DNA of 64,000 bases from Aquidulcibacter paucihalophilus (GTDB lineage Bacteria; Pseudomonadota; Alphaproteobacteria; Caulobacterales; Aquidulcibacteraceae): assembly GCF_002105465.1 (NCBI RefSeq), contig NZ_NCSQ01000058.1, positions 1 to 64,000 on the forward strand, written 5' to 3'. This document shows positions 54,113-62,951 of this stretch, piece after piece. The notes beneath the pieces were generated by a model, which made no database searches, was not told the DNA's origin, and saw only the letters and a list, made by a program, of their open reading frames with translations. The translations under genes were made by a program, and so were the position numbers. Positions within the stretch are counted from its first letter, which is position 1. Each line of letters starts with the position of its first letter.

Positions 54113-54925
54113 TTACCCCTTCACGGCCGCCAACAAAGCCTGAATGCGTTTAGCATTGGCACCTAAATCGGAAATGCCAACCCGGCTGACAGAGCGCATA
54201 TCGATAGAAGAGCCGGCACCATCGGGGGTCACGACCAGAACCACATCATCCTTAAAGCCGAACCAAAAGCTCTCGACGCTTGCCTCAAGCCGGAGCTTGG
54301 CGGGATCTTGTGTCACCAGTGTCCAACCCTTGGCCTTCATGGCAGCCTCTGCCTTTTTATAGGCTTCTGCGGATGGGGTGGTGGCAAGTTTAAGCGTTTG
54401 GACCGCGGGATAGGCTTCGGCCTGAATCTGATCCAAGGACCGGCCAGACCAAGGCGAAAGACGGGCCTTATTGAAAGGCACGGTTGCATCCTTGGGGGCC
54501 ATAATCGGATTGGATTTTGGCCCGCGTGCTGCCATCACTTTGTCAGAAAAAGTCAAGGGATTGGCGGTGTTGGTTGAGATGTCATGAATAGGCGGCACGG
54601 CGCGCGCCGCAGAAATTGCAGAAAACGCCATGCCCGCGGCACCCAGCGCAACCACCCACATAAAGCCTAAAGCGGCAAAGCCGGCACGGGGTTTAATGAA
54701 GACAACCAAGAGGCTGGTGATAAAGGTCAAGACGATCAGAATGCCAATCAGCGGCACGCCCATGCCGCCAATCATCTTCACTAGGCCAATGGTCCAAGGC
54801 CAGAGACCAAATTTGGTGCCAAGGGCTGCCACCATAAACCAGATGGGCACGAAAATGGCCAAGGCCACGCCAATCATCAAAACGATGTTGCGGGCTTTTG
54901 CAAAACGGGATTGCGCCTCAGCCAT
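54113..54925 (-). CDS. DUF1499 membrane protein
   Basis: A 270-residue protein with three membrane segments in the first 110 residues (IVLMIGVALAIFVPIWFMVAAL; MGVPLIGILIVLTFITSLLVVFI; ALGFMWVVALGAAGMAFSAI) and a C-terminal DUF1499 domain ending RSVSRVGISDLGANAKRIQAL, the family signature. Function unknown. GGAGG precedes the start. Lies between the exported protein gene and the acyl-CoA ligase gene, same strand. Confidence 0.9.
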   Translation of the reverse strand: MAEAQSRFAKARNIVLMIGVALAIFVPIWFMVAALGTKFGLWPWTIGLVKMIGGMGVPLIGILIVLTFITSLLVVFIKPRAGFAALGFMWVVALGAAGMAFSAISAARAVPPIHDISTNTANPLTFSDKVMAARGPKSNPIMAPKDATVPFNKARLSPWSGRSLDQIQAEAYPAVQTLKLATTPSAEAYKKAEAAMKAKGWTLVTQDPAKLRLEASVESFWFGFKDDVVLVVTPDGAGSSIDMRSVSRVGISDLGANAKRIQALLAAVKG

Positions 54926-55013
54926 TTTATCCTCCTACAGGCAGCGGGGCCGCCGAGACGGCGACCTATCCCACCCACGTTAGAGTGCCCCTGATCCGAG
55001 GTAAAGGTAGGAA

Positions 55014-55040
55014 GGGCCAGAACCCCCGTGGTTCTGACCC
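55014..55040 (-). terminator. Terminator of the acyl-CoA ligase gene
   Basis: An 11-bp stem (55014-55024 with 55030-55040, one G-U pair) with a 5-nt loop, 13 bases after the stop codon, followed on the minus strand by a pyrimidine-rich tail. Confidence 0.75.
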
Positions 55041-55052
55041 TTCTGGCTGTGC

Positions 55053-56687
55053 TTAGGAAGCCTTTGCGGTGGGCAGATCGTAATTGGCGAAGGTTTCGCG
55101 CAAAGCCAATTTGTTGATCTTGCCGGTTGCGCCCAATGGGATGGCCTCCACAAATTGGACGTCGTCGGGCATCCACCATTTGGCGATTTTGCCATCAAGA
55201 TAGGCGAGGACCTCTTCCTTGCTGGGGGACGCCCCTTTGGCTGGCTCGATAATCAAAAGCGGACGCTCATCCCACTTGGGGTGATACTTGCCGATGACGG
55301 CAGCAACCGCAACGCCAGGGGCCCCAACGGCAACGTTTTCAACATCGATGGAGCTGATCCATTCGCCGCCCGACTTGATCACGTCTTTCGCGCGGTCGGT
55401 AATCTGCATGAAACCCGCTTGATCAATTGTGGCCACATCGCCGGTATCAAAGAACCCATCCTGATCGAGGATATTGCCGCCCTCGCCTTTGAAATAGCCT
55501 GCCGCAATGGCAGCACCGCGCACCACCAGATTGCCGAAGGTCTCTCCATCGCGCGGGGCCTCAACACCATCACGCATGATCTTGATTTCAACACCAAATG
55601 GCGGACGGCCTTGCTTCAGCTTGGTCTTGATCTTTTCATCATGGGTCATACCGTCGGAATCGGGGCCGAGCGAGCCCAATGTGCCGAGTGGCGAGGTCTC
55701 GGTCATGCCCCAAGCATGCAACACTTCGACACCATATTTTTCTTCAAACAGACGCATGATGCGCTCTGGCACGGCCGAACCGCCGATGGCGACTTTCTTT
55801 AAGGTCGTGAGTTTGGAATTAGTGGCTTCCAAATGTTGCAGCAACATCATCCAAACGGTTGGGACGGCTGCCGAGAAAGTCACGCTTTCGGTTTCCAGCA
55901 ATTCATAAATGGACGCACCGTCCATTTTAGCGCCTGGCATCACCATCTTGGCGCCCGCAGCCGGAGCCGACAACGCCACACCCCACGCATTGGCGTGGAA
56001 CATCGGCACCACGGGCAAGATCACGTCGCGGGCACCCAGGCCCATCACGTCCTTCTGCATGGTTAAAAGCGTGTGCAATACATTGGAGCGGTGCGAATAG
56101 AGGACGCCCTTTGGATTGCCCGTCGTACCCGAAGTGTAGCAGAGGCCGGCAGCAGTATTTTCGTCAAACCCGCCCCATTTGGCTTCCACGCTATGGCCTT
56201 CAATCCAGGTTTCATAGTCGATTGCACCCTTTAGAGTGCAGGCAGGCATATGATCCTTATCGGTCAGGACGACATAGCGCGTCACAGGGCTCAACTTATC
56301 CTTCAGGGCCTCGAGAATGGGCAGGAAGGTCAAGTCGGTGAAGATGATCTTATCTTCGGCGTGATTGACGATATAGACCAATTGCTCCGGGAATAGGCGT
56401 GGGTTCAAAGTGTGCAGCACAACGCCCAAGCCCATGGCGCCATACCAAATTTCCATGTGGCGGCCAGAGTTCCACGCCAAAGTCGCAACCCGGTCGCCCA
56501 ACTTAATCCCTTCAGCCAGCAATGCATTGGAGACTTTTTTTGCGCGGGTATTAATCTCTCCATAAGTCGTGCGAACGATTGGCCCCTCGACTGAGCGCGT
56601 CACAACCTCACGGCGGCCATGATTGATCGCGGCATGATCCATAATCTTATCGACGGTCAGTGGCCAATTTTGCATTAAACCGAGCAT
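55053..56687 (-). CDS. Long-chain acyl-CoA ligase-type enzyme
   Basis: A 544-residue member of the ANL adenylating superfamily. The AMP-binding motif [19 protein letters not shown] is near residue 185; [27 protein letters not shown] and [20 protein letters not shown] follow; the C-terminal catalytic lysine is in [12 protein letters not shown]. Best described as medium- or long-chain fatty-acid CoA ligase (FadD-like). GGGAGAAAATT lies before the start. Single gene with its own terminator. Confidence 0.92.
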   Translation of the reverse strand: MLGLMQNWPLTVDKIMDHAAINHGRREVVTRSVEGPIVRTTYGEINTRAKKVSNALLAEGIKLGDRVATLAWNSGRHMEIWYGAMGLGVVLHTLNPRLFPEQLVYIVNHAEDKIIFTDLTFLPILEALKDKLSPVTRYVVLTDKDHMPACTLKGAIDYETWIEGHSVEAKWGGFDENTAAGLCYTSGTTGNPKGVLYSHRSNVLHTLLTMQKDVMGLGARDVILPVVPMFHANAWGVALSAPAAGAKMVMPGAKMDGASIYELLETESVTFSAAVPTVWMMLLQHLEATNSKLTTLKKVAIGGSAVPERIMRLFEEKYGVEVLHAWGMTETSPLGTLGSLGPDSDGMTHDEKIKTKLKQGRPPFGVEIKIMRDGVEAPRDGETFGNLVVRGAAIAAGYFKGEGGNILDQDGFFDTGDVATIDQAGFMQITDRAKDVIKSGGEWISSIDVENVAVGAPGVAVAAVIGKYHPKWDERPLLIIEPAKGASPSKEEVLAYLDGKIAKWWMPDDVQFVEAIPLGATGKINKLALRETFANYDLPTAKAS

Positions 56688-57033
56688 AATTTTCTCCCAA
56701 ATTTTTGGCTCGCCGAAAGGCGGCAGGTGCGCCGGCCAGTTGCGGTAAATGGCCGATTTTGGCCCTTCCTAAGGCTTGAAGCGCCCACGTCAACTAGCCA
56801 AGGGCCAGCGCATCATCACAAGGCTGTTGATTAAGGTATGTCGGCACCAGTGCGGTACATTTTCGGTTTACAGACGAACAAATTTCATGCTTATTTAAGA
56901 TATGTATCCCACAAAACCACGCATCTTGTATGTTTGATCAAATTAGCCTTGACCTTTCGGCTGCAAAGCGCAGACTAAAAAAGCGTGAAAGCGGTTGAGG
57001 TTGGTGCAGAGCCAAGGATTTGAGAAACGTCTC
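56688..57033. other. Intergenic stretch, no gene seen
   Basis: Between the acyl-CoA ligase gene and the small gene pair at 57034. It contains AT-rich DNA near 56880-56940 and a possible -35 TTGACC (56949-56954) for the downstream pair, without a convincing -10. No open frame, RNA or repeat is supported. Confidence 0.5.
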
Positions 57034-57345
57034 ATGAGCGACGAGATTAAACTTCATGTTATCGCCTACCAAGAGGCAGACGTATGGCTGGCCCAAGGGG
57101 TTGAATATGATATTCTCGCACGTGCAGACTCTTTTGATCTGCTGCCGCAAGCTTTTTCAGACGCTGTGGCCAAAACCATCGCAATCGGTGCAGCCTTGGA
57201 TCGCGCACCTTTGGACGGAATCAAGCCTGCGCCAGATAAATTCAAGGCTATGCTGCGCGCCTCAATCCCTGTCCAAGCGAAGGACCCTGTGCTTATTGGC
57301 AAAACTGCCCCTCCTTTGGATATTACATTCGCCAAAGTTGCCTAG
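57034..57345 (+). CDS. Small HicB-like protein, first of a pair
   Basis: A 103-residue protein beginning MSDEIKLHVIAYQEADVWLAQGVEYDILARADSFDLL. The pattern of a beta strand followed by WLAQGVEYD and a helix resembles the N-terminal half of HicB-type antitoxins and DUF1902 proteins, but no DNA-binding domain follows. Function unknown. The frame opens at 56995; the ATG at 57034 gives the compact product. Directly followed by a second small gene (stop and next ATG adjacent), so the two are probably cotranscribed. Confidence 0.6.
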   Translation: MSDEIKLHVIAYQEADVWLAQGVEYDILARADSFDLLPQAFSDAVAKTIAIGAALDRAPLDGIKPAPDKFKAMLRASIPVQAKDPVLIGKTAPPLDITFAKVA

Positions 57346-57624
57346 ATGGCGGCCCATCCATTTGGGAGTGGCCATCTTCCGACCTGGGCAGACGTCATCG
57401 CCCTCTTCATCCAAATGGGATGCAGCGAGAGACTGCTTCCCGGCTCACTGGTGGATGAAACTGGCGCAGACAAGCCCGTGCGCTTCCTCTTCAATTCAGA
57501 GAACAAAACTTTCGCGTCAATCGAGAATTATGGCGATCAGACCAAGATCACACGCTCTGAAATTGAATTTCTGGAGCGCACCTTAGACATCACAATTCCC
57601 AAATCCCCCAAATGGGGCCTTTGA
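57346..57624 (+). CDS. Small uncharacterised protein, second of a pair
   Basis: A 92-residue protein that I do not recognise. Middle segment VRFLFNSENKTFASIENYGDQTKITRSEIEFLERTLDI recalls HicA-type toxin ends in layout, but the HicA catalytic histidine is not seen. It begins immediately after the stop of the HicB-like gene. An unusual antitoxin-before-toxin-like order; a toxin-antitoxin role is inference. Confidence 0.5.
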   Translation: MAAHPFGSGHLPTWADVIALFIQMGCSERLLPGSLVDETGADKPVRFLFNSENKTFASIENYGDQTKITRSEIEFLERTLDITIPKSPKWGL

Positions 57625-57638
57625 TGTGCCTACCCTGC

Positions 57639-58499
57639 CTAAGGCAGAAGCGATAGGTTTTTGCCCACGACGCGGTCAACCATGCGCGGAGGTAGGAAGC
57701 GGGCAAGCCACCAATTCACAAGCTTATTGGGAACAGGCGCGTAGCGGGTTTTGGGCTTGGATGTCGTGAGTGCCTCTTCCACCAAATTGGCAACCACGCT
57801 GACGTCAAGGCCTTCTTGGTCCATGGCGGCCAAGGATTGGGTCAAGCGCTCGAGAGGCTTACCCCAAATCGTGTCACGATATTTATTGCCCCCGACTGCT
57901 GCCCCCTTCTCCCATATCGGCGTCTTGACTGCACCTGGGCCTACCACAATCACATCAATACCAACCAACAAAAGCTCCCGCCGGAGGCTGTCAGAGAAGC
58001 CTTCAACGGCGTGTTTGGCGGCCACATACGCGGCAGTGAATGGATAGCCGAATTTGCCCGAGACCGATGTGATATTCACGATCCGACCCTTGGGCCCGGT
58101 CCGGCTTGGGTCAGCGCCCAAAAGTGGCGCAAAGACACGGCAACAGCGGACCACACCCATGAAATTAATATTCATCACTTGCTCGATCTCGTCCAAGGGC
58201 TGGATCAAGGCAGGCCCCGGCAGCGCGATCCCGGCATTGTTCACAAGACCTGCGAGCGTGCGACCTGCGAGTGCATCACCAATGGTCTGCGCGGCAGCTT
58301 CAATGGCATCGAGGTCCGAGACATCAAACAGCACAGCTTGGCCATTGGCACCAAAAGCAGCATTTAGGGCCTCGGCGTCGGCCTGTTTACGAACTGAGGC
58401 AAATACATAATGGCCTTGGGCCACCAGCCGGTCAGCAATTGCCCTACCAATGCCGGTCGAAGCCCCTGTGACCAGAAAGGCCATTTGATCTGCACGCAT
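57639..58499 (-). CDS. Short-chain dehydrogenase/reductase
   Basis: A 286-residue SDR. The cofactor motif FLVTGASTGIGRAIADRL lies near residue 10, GLVNNAGIALPG near 85 and the active site NITSVSGKFGYPFTAAYVAAKHA near 140-160 (Ser, Tyr, Lys in place). Classical SDR with unknown substrate. The start at 58499 (MRADQMAFLVTG) is preferred over the longer frame to 58577, which overlaps pdxH. Same strand as pdxH, 37 bases downstream. Confidence 0.92.
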   Translation of the reverse strand: MRADQMAFLVTGASTGIGRAIADRLVAQGHYVFASVRKQADAEALNAAFGANGQAVLFDVSDLDAIEAAAQTIGDALAGRTLAGLVNNAGIALPGPALIQPLDEIEQVMNINFMGVVRCCRVFAPLLGADPSRTGPKGRIVNITSVSGKFGYPFTAAYVAAKHAVEGFSDSLRRELLLVGIDVIVVGPGAVKTPIWEKGAAVGGNKYRDTIWGKPLERLTQSLAAMDQEGLDVSVVANLVEEALTTSKPKTRYAPVPNKLVNWWLARFLPPRMVDRVVGKNLSLLP

Positions 58500-58536
58500 G
58501 ATTGAAACTCTCTGAAACGAAAAAGGGTTGATCGCT

Positions 58537-59205
58537 CTACGGATAAAGCTTGGAAGTGGACCATGTTGCCGAAGCATCGGCCCGCATAAACTCTAACCGA
58601 TCATGCAAGCGAAATGGACGGTCGCGCCAGAACTCAATCCGTGTGGGCACCAGGCGAAAGCCTGACCAAAAGTCCGGACGGGGGACTTCACCAATGCCGA
58701 ACTTCAAGGCGTAGCTCGCCACTCTCTTCTCCAATGCAAAGCGGTCTTCTAAGGGACGCGATTGCGTACTCGCCCAAGCGCCAATGCGGCTATCGCGGGC
58801 GCGTGAGGCAAAATAGGCGTCGGCCTCTTCTTGGCTGACCGAAGTAATCGCGCCCCGGACGCGCACTTGCCGACGTAGGCTTTTCCAATGAAAGCAGAGC
58901 GCGGCTTGGGGATTCTCAGCCAATTGCTGGCCCTTGTAGCTTTCCAGATTGGTATAAAAAACAAACCCTTGTTGGTCAAAATCCTTCAAAAGCACCATGC
59001 GCACATCCGGCAGACCCGTCGTGTCCGACGTTGCCAATGCCATCGCATTGGGATCATTTATCTCCGTTTCCTTGGCCTCTTTCAGCCATGTACCAAACAG
59101 CTCGAATGGGTCAGAACCAGGGTCAAGCACAGGCACGCTATCCACAGCCGCGGCTTGATATTCGGCCTCAGACGGGGTCGGGGGGATCAGGGTGTTGGAG
59201 GTCAT
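58537..59205 (-). CDS. pdxH: Pyridoxine/pyridoxamine 5'-phosphate oxidase
   Basis: FMN enzyme that makes pyridoxal 5'-phosphate. The core [32 protein letters not shown] lies near residues 65-97, then [19 protein letters not shown] and the C-terminal [16 protein letters not shown]...STSKLYP, all diagnostic. About 222 residues from the ATG at 59205 ([11 protein letters not shown]). Divergent from a J-domain gene, a common alphaproteobacterial pairing. Confidence 0.96.
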   Translation of the reverse strand: MTSNTLIPPTPSEAEYQAAAVDSVPVLDPGSDPFELFGTWLKEAKETEINDPNAMALATSDTTGLPDVRMVLLKDFDQQGFVFYTNLESYKGQQLAENPQAALCFHWKSLRRQVRVRGAITSVSQEEADAYFASRARDSRIGAWASTQSRPLEDRFALEKRVASYALKFGIGEVPRPDFWSGFRLVPTRIEFWRDRPFRLHDRLEFMRADASATWSTSKLYP

Positions 59206-59374
59206 CCATGCTATGTAGTGCAGCGCCTGCCAATCGCCAACTCGCGACCTCAAATGGATCTCACGGGGAGTTGAAAAATTGCGCTGCCCTGCCTGCAGAA
59301 ATCACGCGTTAAAAGGTGAAATTTAACGATTGAATTTACACGTCGTTAACCGTGCCGAGACGATGGTCTGACCC

Positions 59375-60103
59375 ATGTCTTCACCCTATGCCATCCTCGG
59401 GCTAGAGCCCAATGCTGATCCTCGTGCCGCCAAGGCCGCGTTTCATGCTGTCGCCAAATCCTGCCACCCCGATGTGAATTCGGACCCTCAGGCACGACAA
59501 CGTTTTGAAGAGGCCCGTGAAGCTTACCGCGTCATCACCTTGGGTGCGGCTTCGGCGGATATTGGCCGCGTCGGCAGCCCGCGCGCTGGTCGCATGACGG
59601 AAATTGATCTTGAAGTTTCAGTCTGGATCGCCGCCCGTGGCGGTTCGGTCAAAGGCTCCTGCCCACTTGGCAAAGCCAGTGTCCGTGTCCCGGCTGGTGC
59701 TCGTTCTGGCGACCGCATCATTGCCCGCATCGGCAAGACGGATGTGGCCTGCGTGATCCGCATTGAAGACACCGACGGTTTTGAGATTGATGGTGGTAAC
59801 ATCGTGACCACGCTGACTCTGTCGGCTGCGCAGGCTAAATCTGGCGGTGGCGTTGAGATCGAAACGCCCATGGGTCGTTTGCGCCTCAATGTGCCCAAGG
59901 ATACCCAAGACGGTGACCGCCTTTTGGTTGCTGGCCGCGGTTTGCCCGCTACCAATGGCCGCCCAGCTGGGGACCTCTATCTTGATGTCGAAATCATCGA
60001 AACCATGACAGACCGTGCGGTTGCAGCCTTGGACAAAATCCTCGCCAAAGCCCGTCGCCCGCGTGCTGGCGGTGGCCTGTTTGGTCAAGATCAAGTCGCC
60101 TAA
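59375..60103 (+). CDS. J-domain protein with DnaJ C-terminal-type region
   Basis: A 242-residue Hsp40-type co-chaperone. The J domain spans about residues 3-55 with its HPD motif in KSCHPDVN. No Gly/Phe region or zinc finger is seen; instead a C-terminal-domain-like beta region follows (LEVSVWIAARGGSVKG; VRVPAGARSGDRIIARIG; GDLYLDVEI). It is shorter than CbpA (about 300 residues). It should stimulate DnaK. The 169-base gap before it holds the divergent pdxH promoter. Confidence 0.88.
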   Translation: MSSPYAILGLEPNADPRAAKAAFHAVAKSCHPDVNSDPQARQRFEEAREAYRVITLGAASADIGRVGSPRAGRMTEIDLEVSVWIAARGGSVKGSCPLGKASVRVPAGARSGDRIIARIGKTDVACVIRIEDTDGFEIDGGNIVTTLTLSAAQAKSGGGVEIETPMGRLRLNVPKDTQDGDRLLVAGRGLPATNGRPAGDLYLDVEIIETMTDRAVAALDKILAKARRPRAGGGLFGQDQVA

Positions 60104-60110
60104 ACGCGCG

Positions 60111-60671
60111 CTAAACCGGCTTCAAAAAGGACACTTCGGCTGCGCCATAGCTACGGCTATCAATCGTTTCATAGCCCTCAGCCTGAAGTGGCACCTCGCC
60201 TCGACCGCGCTCCAGCATGATGAGCGCGCCATCATGTAACCACCCCTGCCGCAAGCCTTTAAGGGCTGCCAAATCAAAACCTTTGGCATAGGGCGGATCG
60301 AGAAACACCAGATCAAAAGGGCCATTGGCTGACGCTGGCATCGCCCCCAAATCCGTCGCATCACGCTTCCAAATGCGGCTTATGCCTTGGGCCGAACAAG
60401 CCTCAATATTGGTGGCAAGTGCCGCCCTCGCCGCAGGGTCAGTATCGACGAACAAACAATGCGCCGCGCCGCGTGATAAGGCCTCCAAGCCCAGCCCGCC
60501 TGTTCCAGCAAACAAATCCAGCACCTTCGCCCCAGCTAGGCCGGACGACCATGGGGCGTGCTCCAAAATATTGAAAATAGCTTGACGCGCCCGATCCGAG
60601 GTCGGCCTTGTTGCATCCCCGGCAGGCGCAACCAAGGCCTTCCCTTTCCACCGCCCTGAAACAATTCGCAT
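60111..60671 (-). CDS. rsmD: 16S rRNA (guanine(966)-N(2))-methyltransferase
   Basis: Methylates G966 of 16S rRNA. The N-terminal MRIVSGRWKGKALVAP, the SAM-binding VLDLFAGTGGLGLEALSRGA near residue 50 and the catalytic FDLVFLDPPYAKG near 118 are all present. 186 residues, normal. Converges on the J-domain gene 7 bases away and is followed upstream by DUF1003. Confidence 0.96.
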   Translation of the reverse strand: MRIVSGRWKGKALVAPAGDATRPTSDRARQAIFNILEHAPWSSGLAGAKVLDLFAGTGGLGLEALSRGAAHCLFVDTDPAARAALATNIEACSAQGISRIWKRDATDLGAMPASANGPFDLVFLDPPYAKGFDLAALKGLRQGWLHDGALIMLERGRGEVPLQAEGYETIDSRSYGAAEVSFLKPV

Positions 60672-60682
60672 AAATTCAGCCT

Positions 60683-61231
60683 CTAAGTCGTTTGGGCCAA
60701 ATGGCGGTCGAGTTTGTCATGTAGCTGGGTGATATGTTGGCGCAACAGGGCAATTTCATGCTCGGCCTTCACATTGACCTCATAATCCATGCGGGTGGTC
60801 AGGCGATCTTTCTCGGCCTGGCGGTTTTGGGCCATCATGATGATGGGCGCTTGGATGGCTGCCAGCATCGACAGGATCAAGTTCAAGAAGATGAAAGGAT
60901 AGGGATCAAAGCGGGCTTGGCCGTGCAAAATGACCAAGTTCAACAGCGCCCAGATGACTAGAAAAACACAAAAACCGATCACAAAACCCCACGAACCGCC
61001 GACCTCCGCGACCCGGTCTGCCAGCTTCTGACCAAAGGTAGTTTGCAGCTCAAATGCTTCGTTTGCATCCTGCGTGCTGTGAACGCGGTGCGCAATGGCG
61101 CACACCAAAGCTTGGTCCTTCGCAGAAAGTCGTGCAAATCCACCCTCTTCGAGGAGGATTTGACCCAACATATGCGCATGACTAGGGGGCTGATCAGCAG
61201 GAACGGTCGCTGAAGTGTAAGATTGGGTCAT
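60683..61231 (-). CDS. DUF1003 membrane protein
   Basis: A 182-residue protein with the DUF1003 core: FGQKLADRVAEVGGSWGFVIGF, two membrane segments (FVIGFCVFLVIWALLNLVIL; FIFLNLILSMLAAIQAPIIMM), then QNRQAEKDRLTTRMDYEVN and a C-terminal coiled coil (AEHEIALLRQHITQLHDKLD). Function unknown. GGAG precedes the start. Upstream of rsmD, same strand, 11 bases apart. Confidence 0.9.
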   Translation of the reverse strand: MTQSYTSATVPADQPPSHAHMLGQILLEEGGFARLSAKDQALVCAIAHRVHSTQDANEAFELQTTFGQKLADRVAEVGGSWGFVIGFCVFLVIWALLNLVILHGQARFDPYPFIFLNLILSMLAAIQAPIIMMAQNRQAEKDRLTTRMDYEVNVKAEHEIALLRQHITQLHDKLDRHLAQTT

Positions 61232-61305
61232 GGTAGGGGCTCCAAATCAGGCTAATCATCTCTATATGACAAAGATGCGAACCACAATTTTTTAGGATCG
61301 GTCCC

Positions 61306-61560
61306 ATGGCAGCAGTCACCATCTATACCAAGTATTTTTGCCCCTATTGCGAGCGGGCCTTAGCTCTCTTGGAAAAGAAGGGTGCCGATATCACCAATAT
61401 CGAAGCCGCTTCCAACCCGGAGGTCCGCGCCAAGATGAATGAATTATCCGGGCGCAACACGTTTCCACAGATCTTCATCGGCGGAACCCATATTGGTGGC
61501 TGCGATGACTTGATGGCACTCGAGGCCAAGGGTGGTCTCGATCCCTTGTTGAGCGCCTAG
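61306..61560 (+). CDS. grxC: Glutaredoxin 3
   Basis: An 84-residue dithiol glutaredoxin. Active site CPYC is at residues 12-15, the cis-proline TFPQIF near 51 and the glutathione-binding GGCDDL near 63. Reduces protein and glutathione disulfides. First of a three-gene group with the nitrilase-type gene (2-base gap) and DUF1178, typical of alphaproteobacteria. Confidence 0.95.
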   Translation: MAAVTIYTKYFCPYCERALALLEKKGADITNIEAASNPEVRAKMNELSGRNTFPQIFIGGTHIGGCDDLMALEAKGGLDPLLSA

Positions 61561-61562
61561 CC

Positions 61563-62381
61563 TTGGTTAAGGTCGCGCTCCTCCAATTGCGCACGCCGGC
61601 ACGCTTGGATGCCGCGCGCGCGCAGCTTGAACCCTTACTGACCCGCGCCGCCAAGGCTGGGGCCAAGCTGATCGTGACACCCGAAGGCACCAATATCCTA
61701 CAACGCGACCGGGCCCGCTTTGATGAAGCGGCCCTTTTTGAGGATGAGCCAGAGGCGCTGGATTGGTATGGCGAACAAGCCAAGGCCCATGGGGTGCATC
61801 TGCTGATTGGCTCGGCCCTATTAAAGCGACGCAGCGGCAAAGCAGCCAATCGCAGCCATTTGTTTGGCCCGGACGGCAGCCTTTTGGCCACCTATGACAA
61901 GATCCATCTCTTTGATGTGAATTTGGGTGCCGGGCAAGAAACGCGCGAAAGCCAAGCCTATGAGCCGGGCGACAAAGCCGTCGTCGTGGAAACAGACTTT
62001 GGTACTTTGGGCCTGACCATTTGCTATGATGTGCGCTTCCCGCATTTGTATCGGGATTTGGCAAAAGCCGGGGCCCAAATTATCGCGGTACCCGCAGCCT
62101 TTACTGCCCCCACCGGCAAAGCGCATTGGCATACTTTGTTGCGTGCCCGCGCGATTGAGACGGGTGCTTTCATTCTGGCCGCCGCCCAAGGTGGTAATCA
62201 CGAGGATGGCCGCGCCACTTTTGGCCACAGTCTGATTGTTTCCCCATGGGGTGAAATCATTGGTGAACTTCCTCACGATAATCTGGCTGTGTTGTTTGCC
62301 GAACTCGATCTCGAGCGCGTTGGTAGCGCCCGTGAGAAAATTCCTTGTTTGACCCATGACCGTGACTATCAAAGCCCATGA
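61563..62381 (+). CDS. Carbon-nitrogen hydrolase (nitrilase family)
   Basis: A 272-residue Nit1-like amidase. The catalytic triad is visible: Glu in VTPEGTNIL (near residue 38), Lys in TYDKIHLFDVN (near 113) and Cys in LTICYDVRFPHLY (near 156). Members of the Nit branch deaminate damaged glutathione (deaminoglutathione amidase), which suits the glutaredoxin neighbour. The start is TTG at 61563 (MVKVALLQLRTP), 2 bases after grxC. Confidence 0.92.
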   Translation: MVKVALLQLRTPARLDAARAQLEPLLTRAAKAGAKLIVTPEGTNILQRDRARFDEAALFEDEPEALDWYGEQAKAHGVHLLIGSALLKRRSGKAANRSHLFGPDGSLLATYDKIHLFDVNLGAGQETRESQAYEPGDKAVVVETDFGTLGLTICYDVRFPHLYRDLAKAGAQIIAVPAAFTAPTGKAHWHTLLRARAIETGAFILAAAQGGNHEDGRATFGHSLIVSPWGEIIGELPHDNLAVLFAELDLERVGSAREKIPCLTHDRDYQSP

Positions 62382-62857
62382 TTAAATATGCGCTTCGCTG
62401 TGATCGGGCCCATGATTGGGAGGCCTGGTTTGATTCCATCTCAGGCTATGAAACCCAAGTCGAACGCGGCTTGGTTGAATGCCCCTTATGTGGCTCAAAG
62501 GCCGTTGAGAAAGCACCAATGGCCCCGGCAGTCCTGTTGTCAAAATCTGCCCGCCCTGCCCCACCTGCTGGGACTGAGACGCCCGTGCCGCTGACCAATG
62601 CTCCGGATACTTTGAGCTTGCCAGAACCTGTCAAAGCCTTCTTCCATGGCTGGAAGGAACATATCGAGAAGAATTACGATTATGTTGGCGACGCCTTTGC
62701 CAAAGAAGTGCGCGCGATGCATAAAGGCGAGACAGAAGAGCGTCTCGTCTATGGCCAAGCGACGGCCAAAGAAGCCAAAGAGCTGATTGAGGACGGTATT
62801 TCCGTCGCACCTTTACCCGCACTTGCAACTCCAAAGCCCGTCCGCGGGTATCATTAG
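62378..62857 (+). CDS. DUF1178 family protein
   Basis: A 159-residue cytoplasmic protein. The N-terminal MIKYALRCDRAHDWEAWF with the zinc-ribbon-like CPLCGS (near residue 36) is the DUF1178 pattern; the C-terminal half is acidic and helical (YVGDAFAKEVRAMHKGE). Function unknown. ATGA overlap with the nitrilase-type gene couples their translation. Confidence 0.92.
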   Translation: MIKYALRCDRAHDWEAWFDSISGYETQVERGLVECPLCGSKAVEKAPMAPAVLLSKSARPAPPAGTETPVPLTNAPDTLSLPEPVKAFFHGWKEHIEKNYDYVGDAFAKEVRAMHKGETEERLVYGQATAKEAKELIEDGISVAPLPALATPKPVRGYH

Positions 62858-62951
62858 GGCGCAGGACTTTGGCTGTGGGTGGACCCCCCTCAGCGATTGA
62901 CAGCCAAGCCTATGTGCCTGACTCTCCATCTTTCGGAGAGGGAGAATGGGT

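Noticed and set aside
57346-57624. Canonical HicA toxin
   Set aside because: The HicA double-stranded RNA-binding pattern and catalytic histidine are not visible, so only a loose resemblance in layout is claimed.
62922-62940. ctctcc/ggagag hairpin before the amidohydrolase gene as a translational switch
   Set aside because: Only six base pairs, and the true ribosome-binding site (GGAGA at 62941) lies outside the stem; too weak to call.
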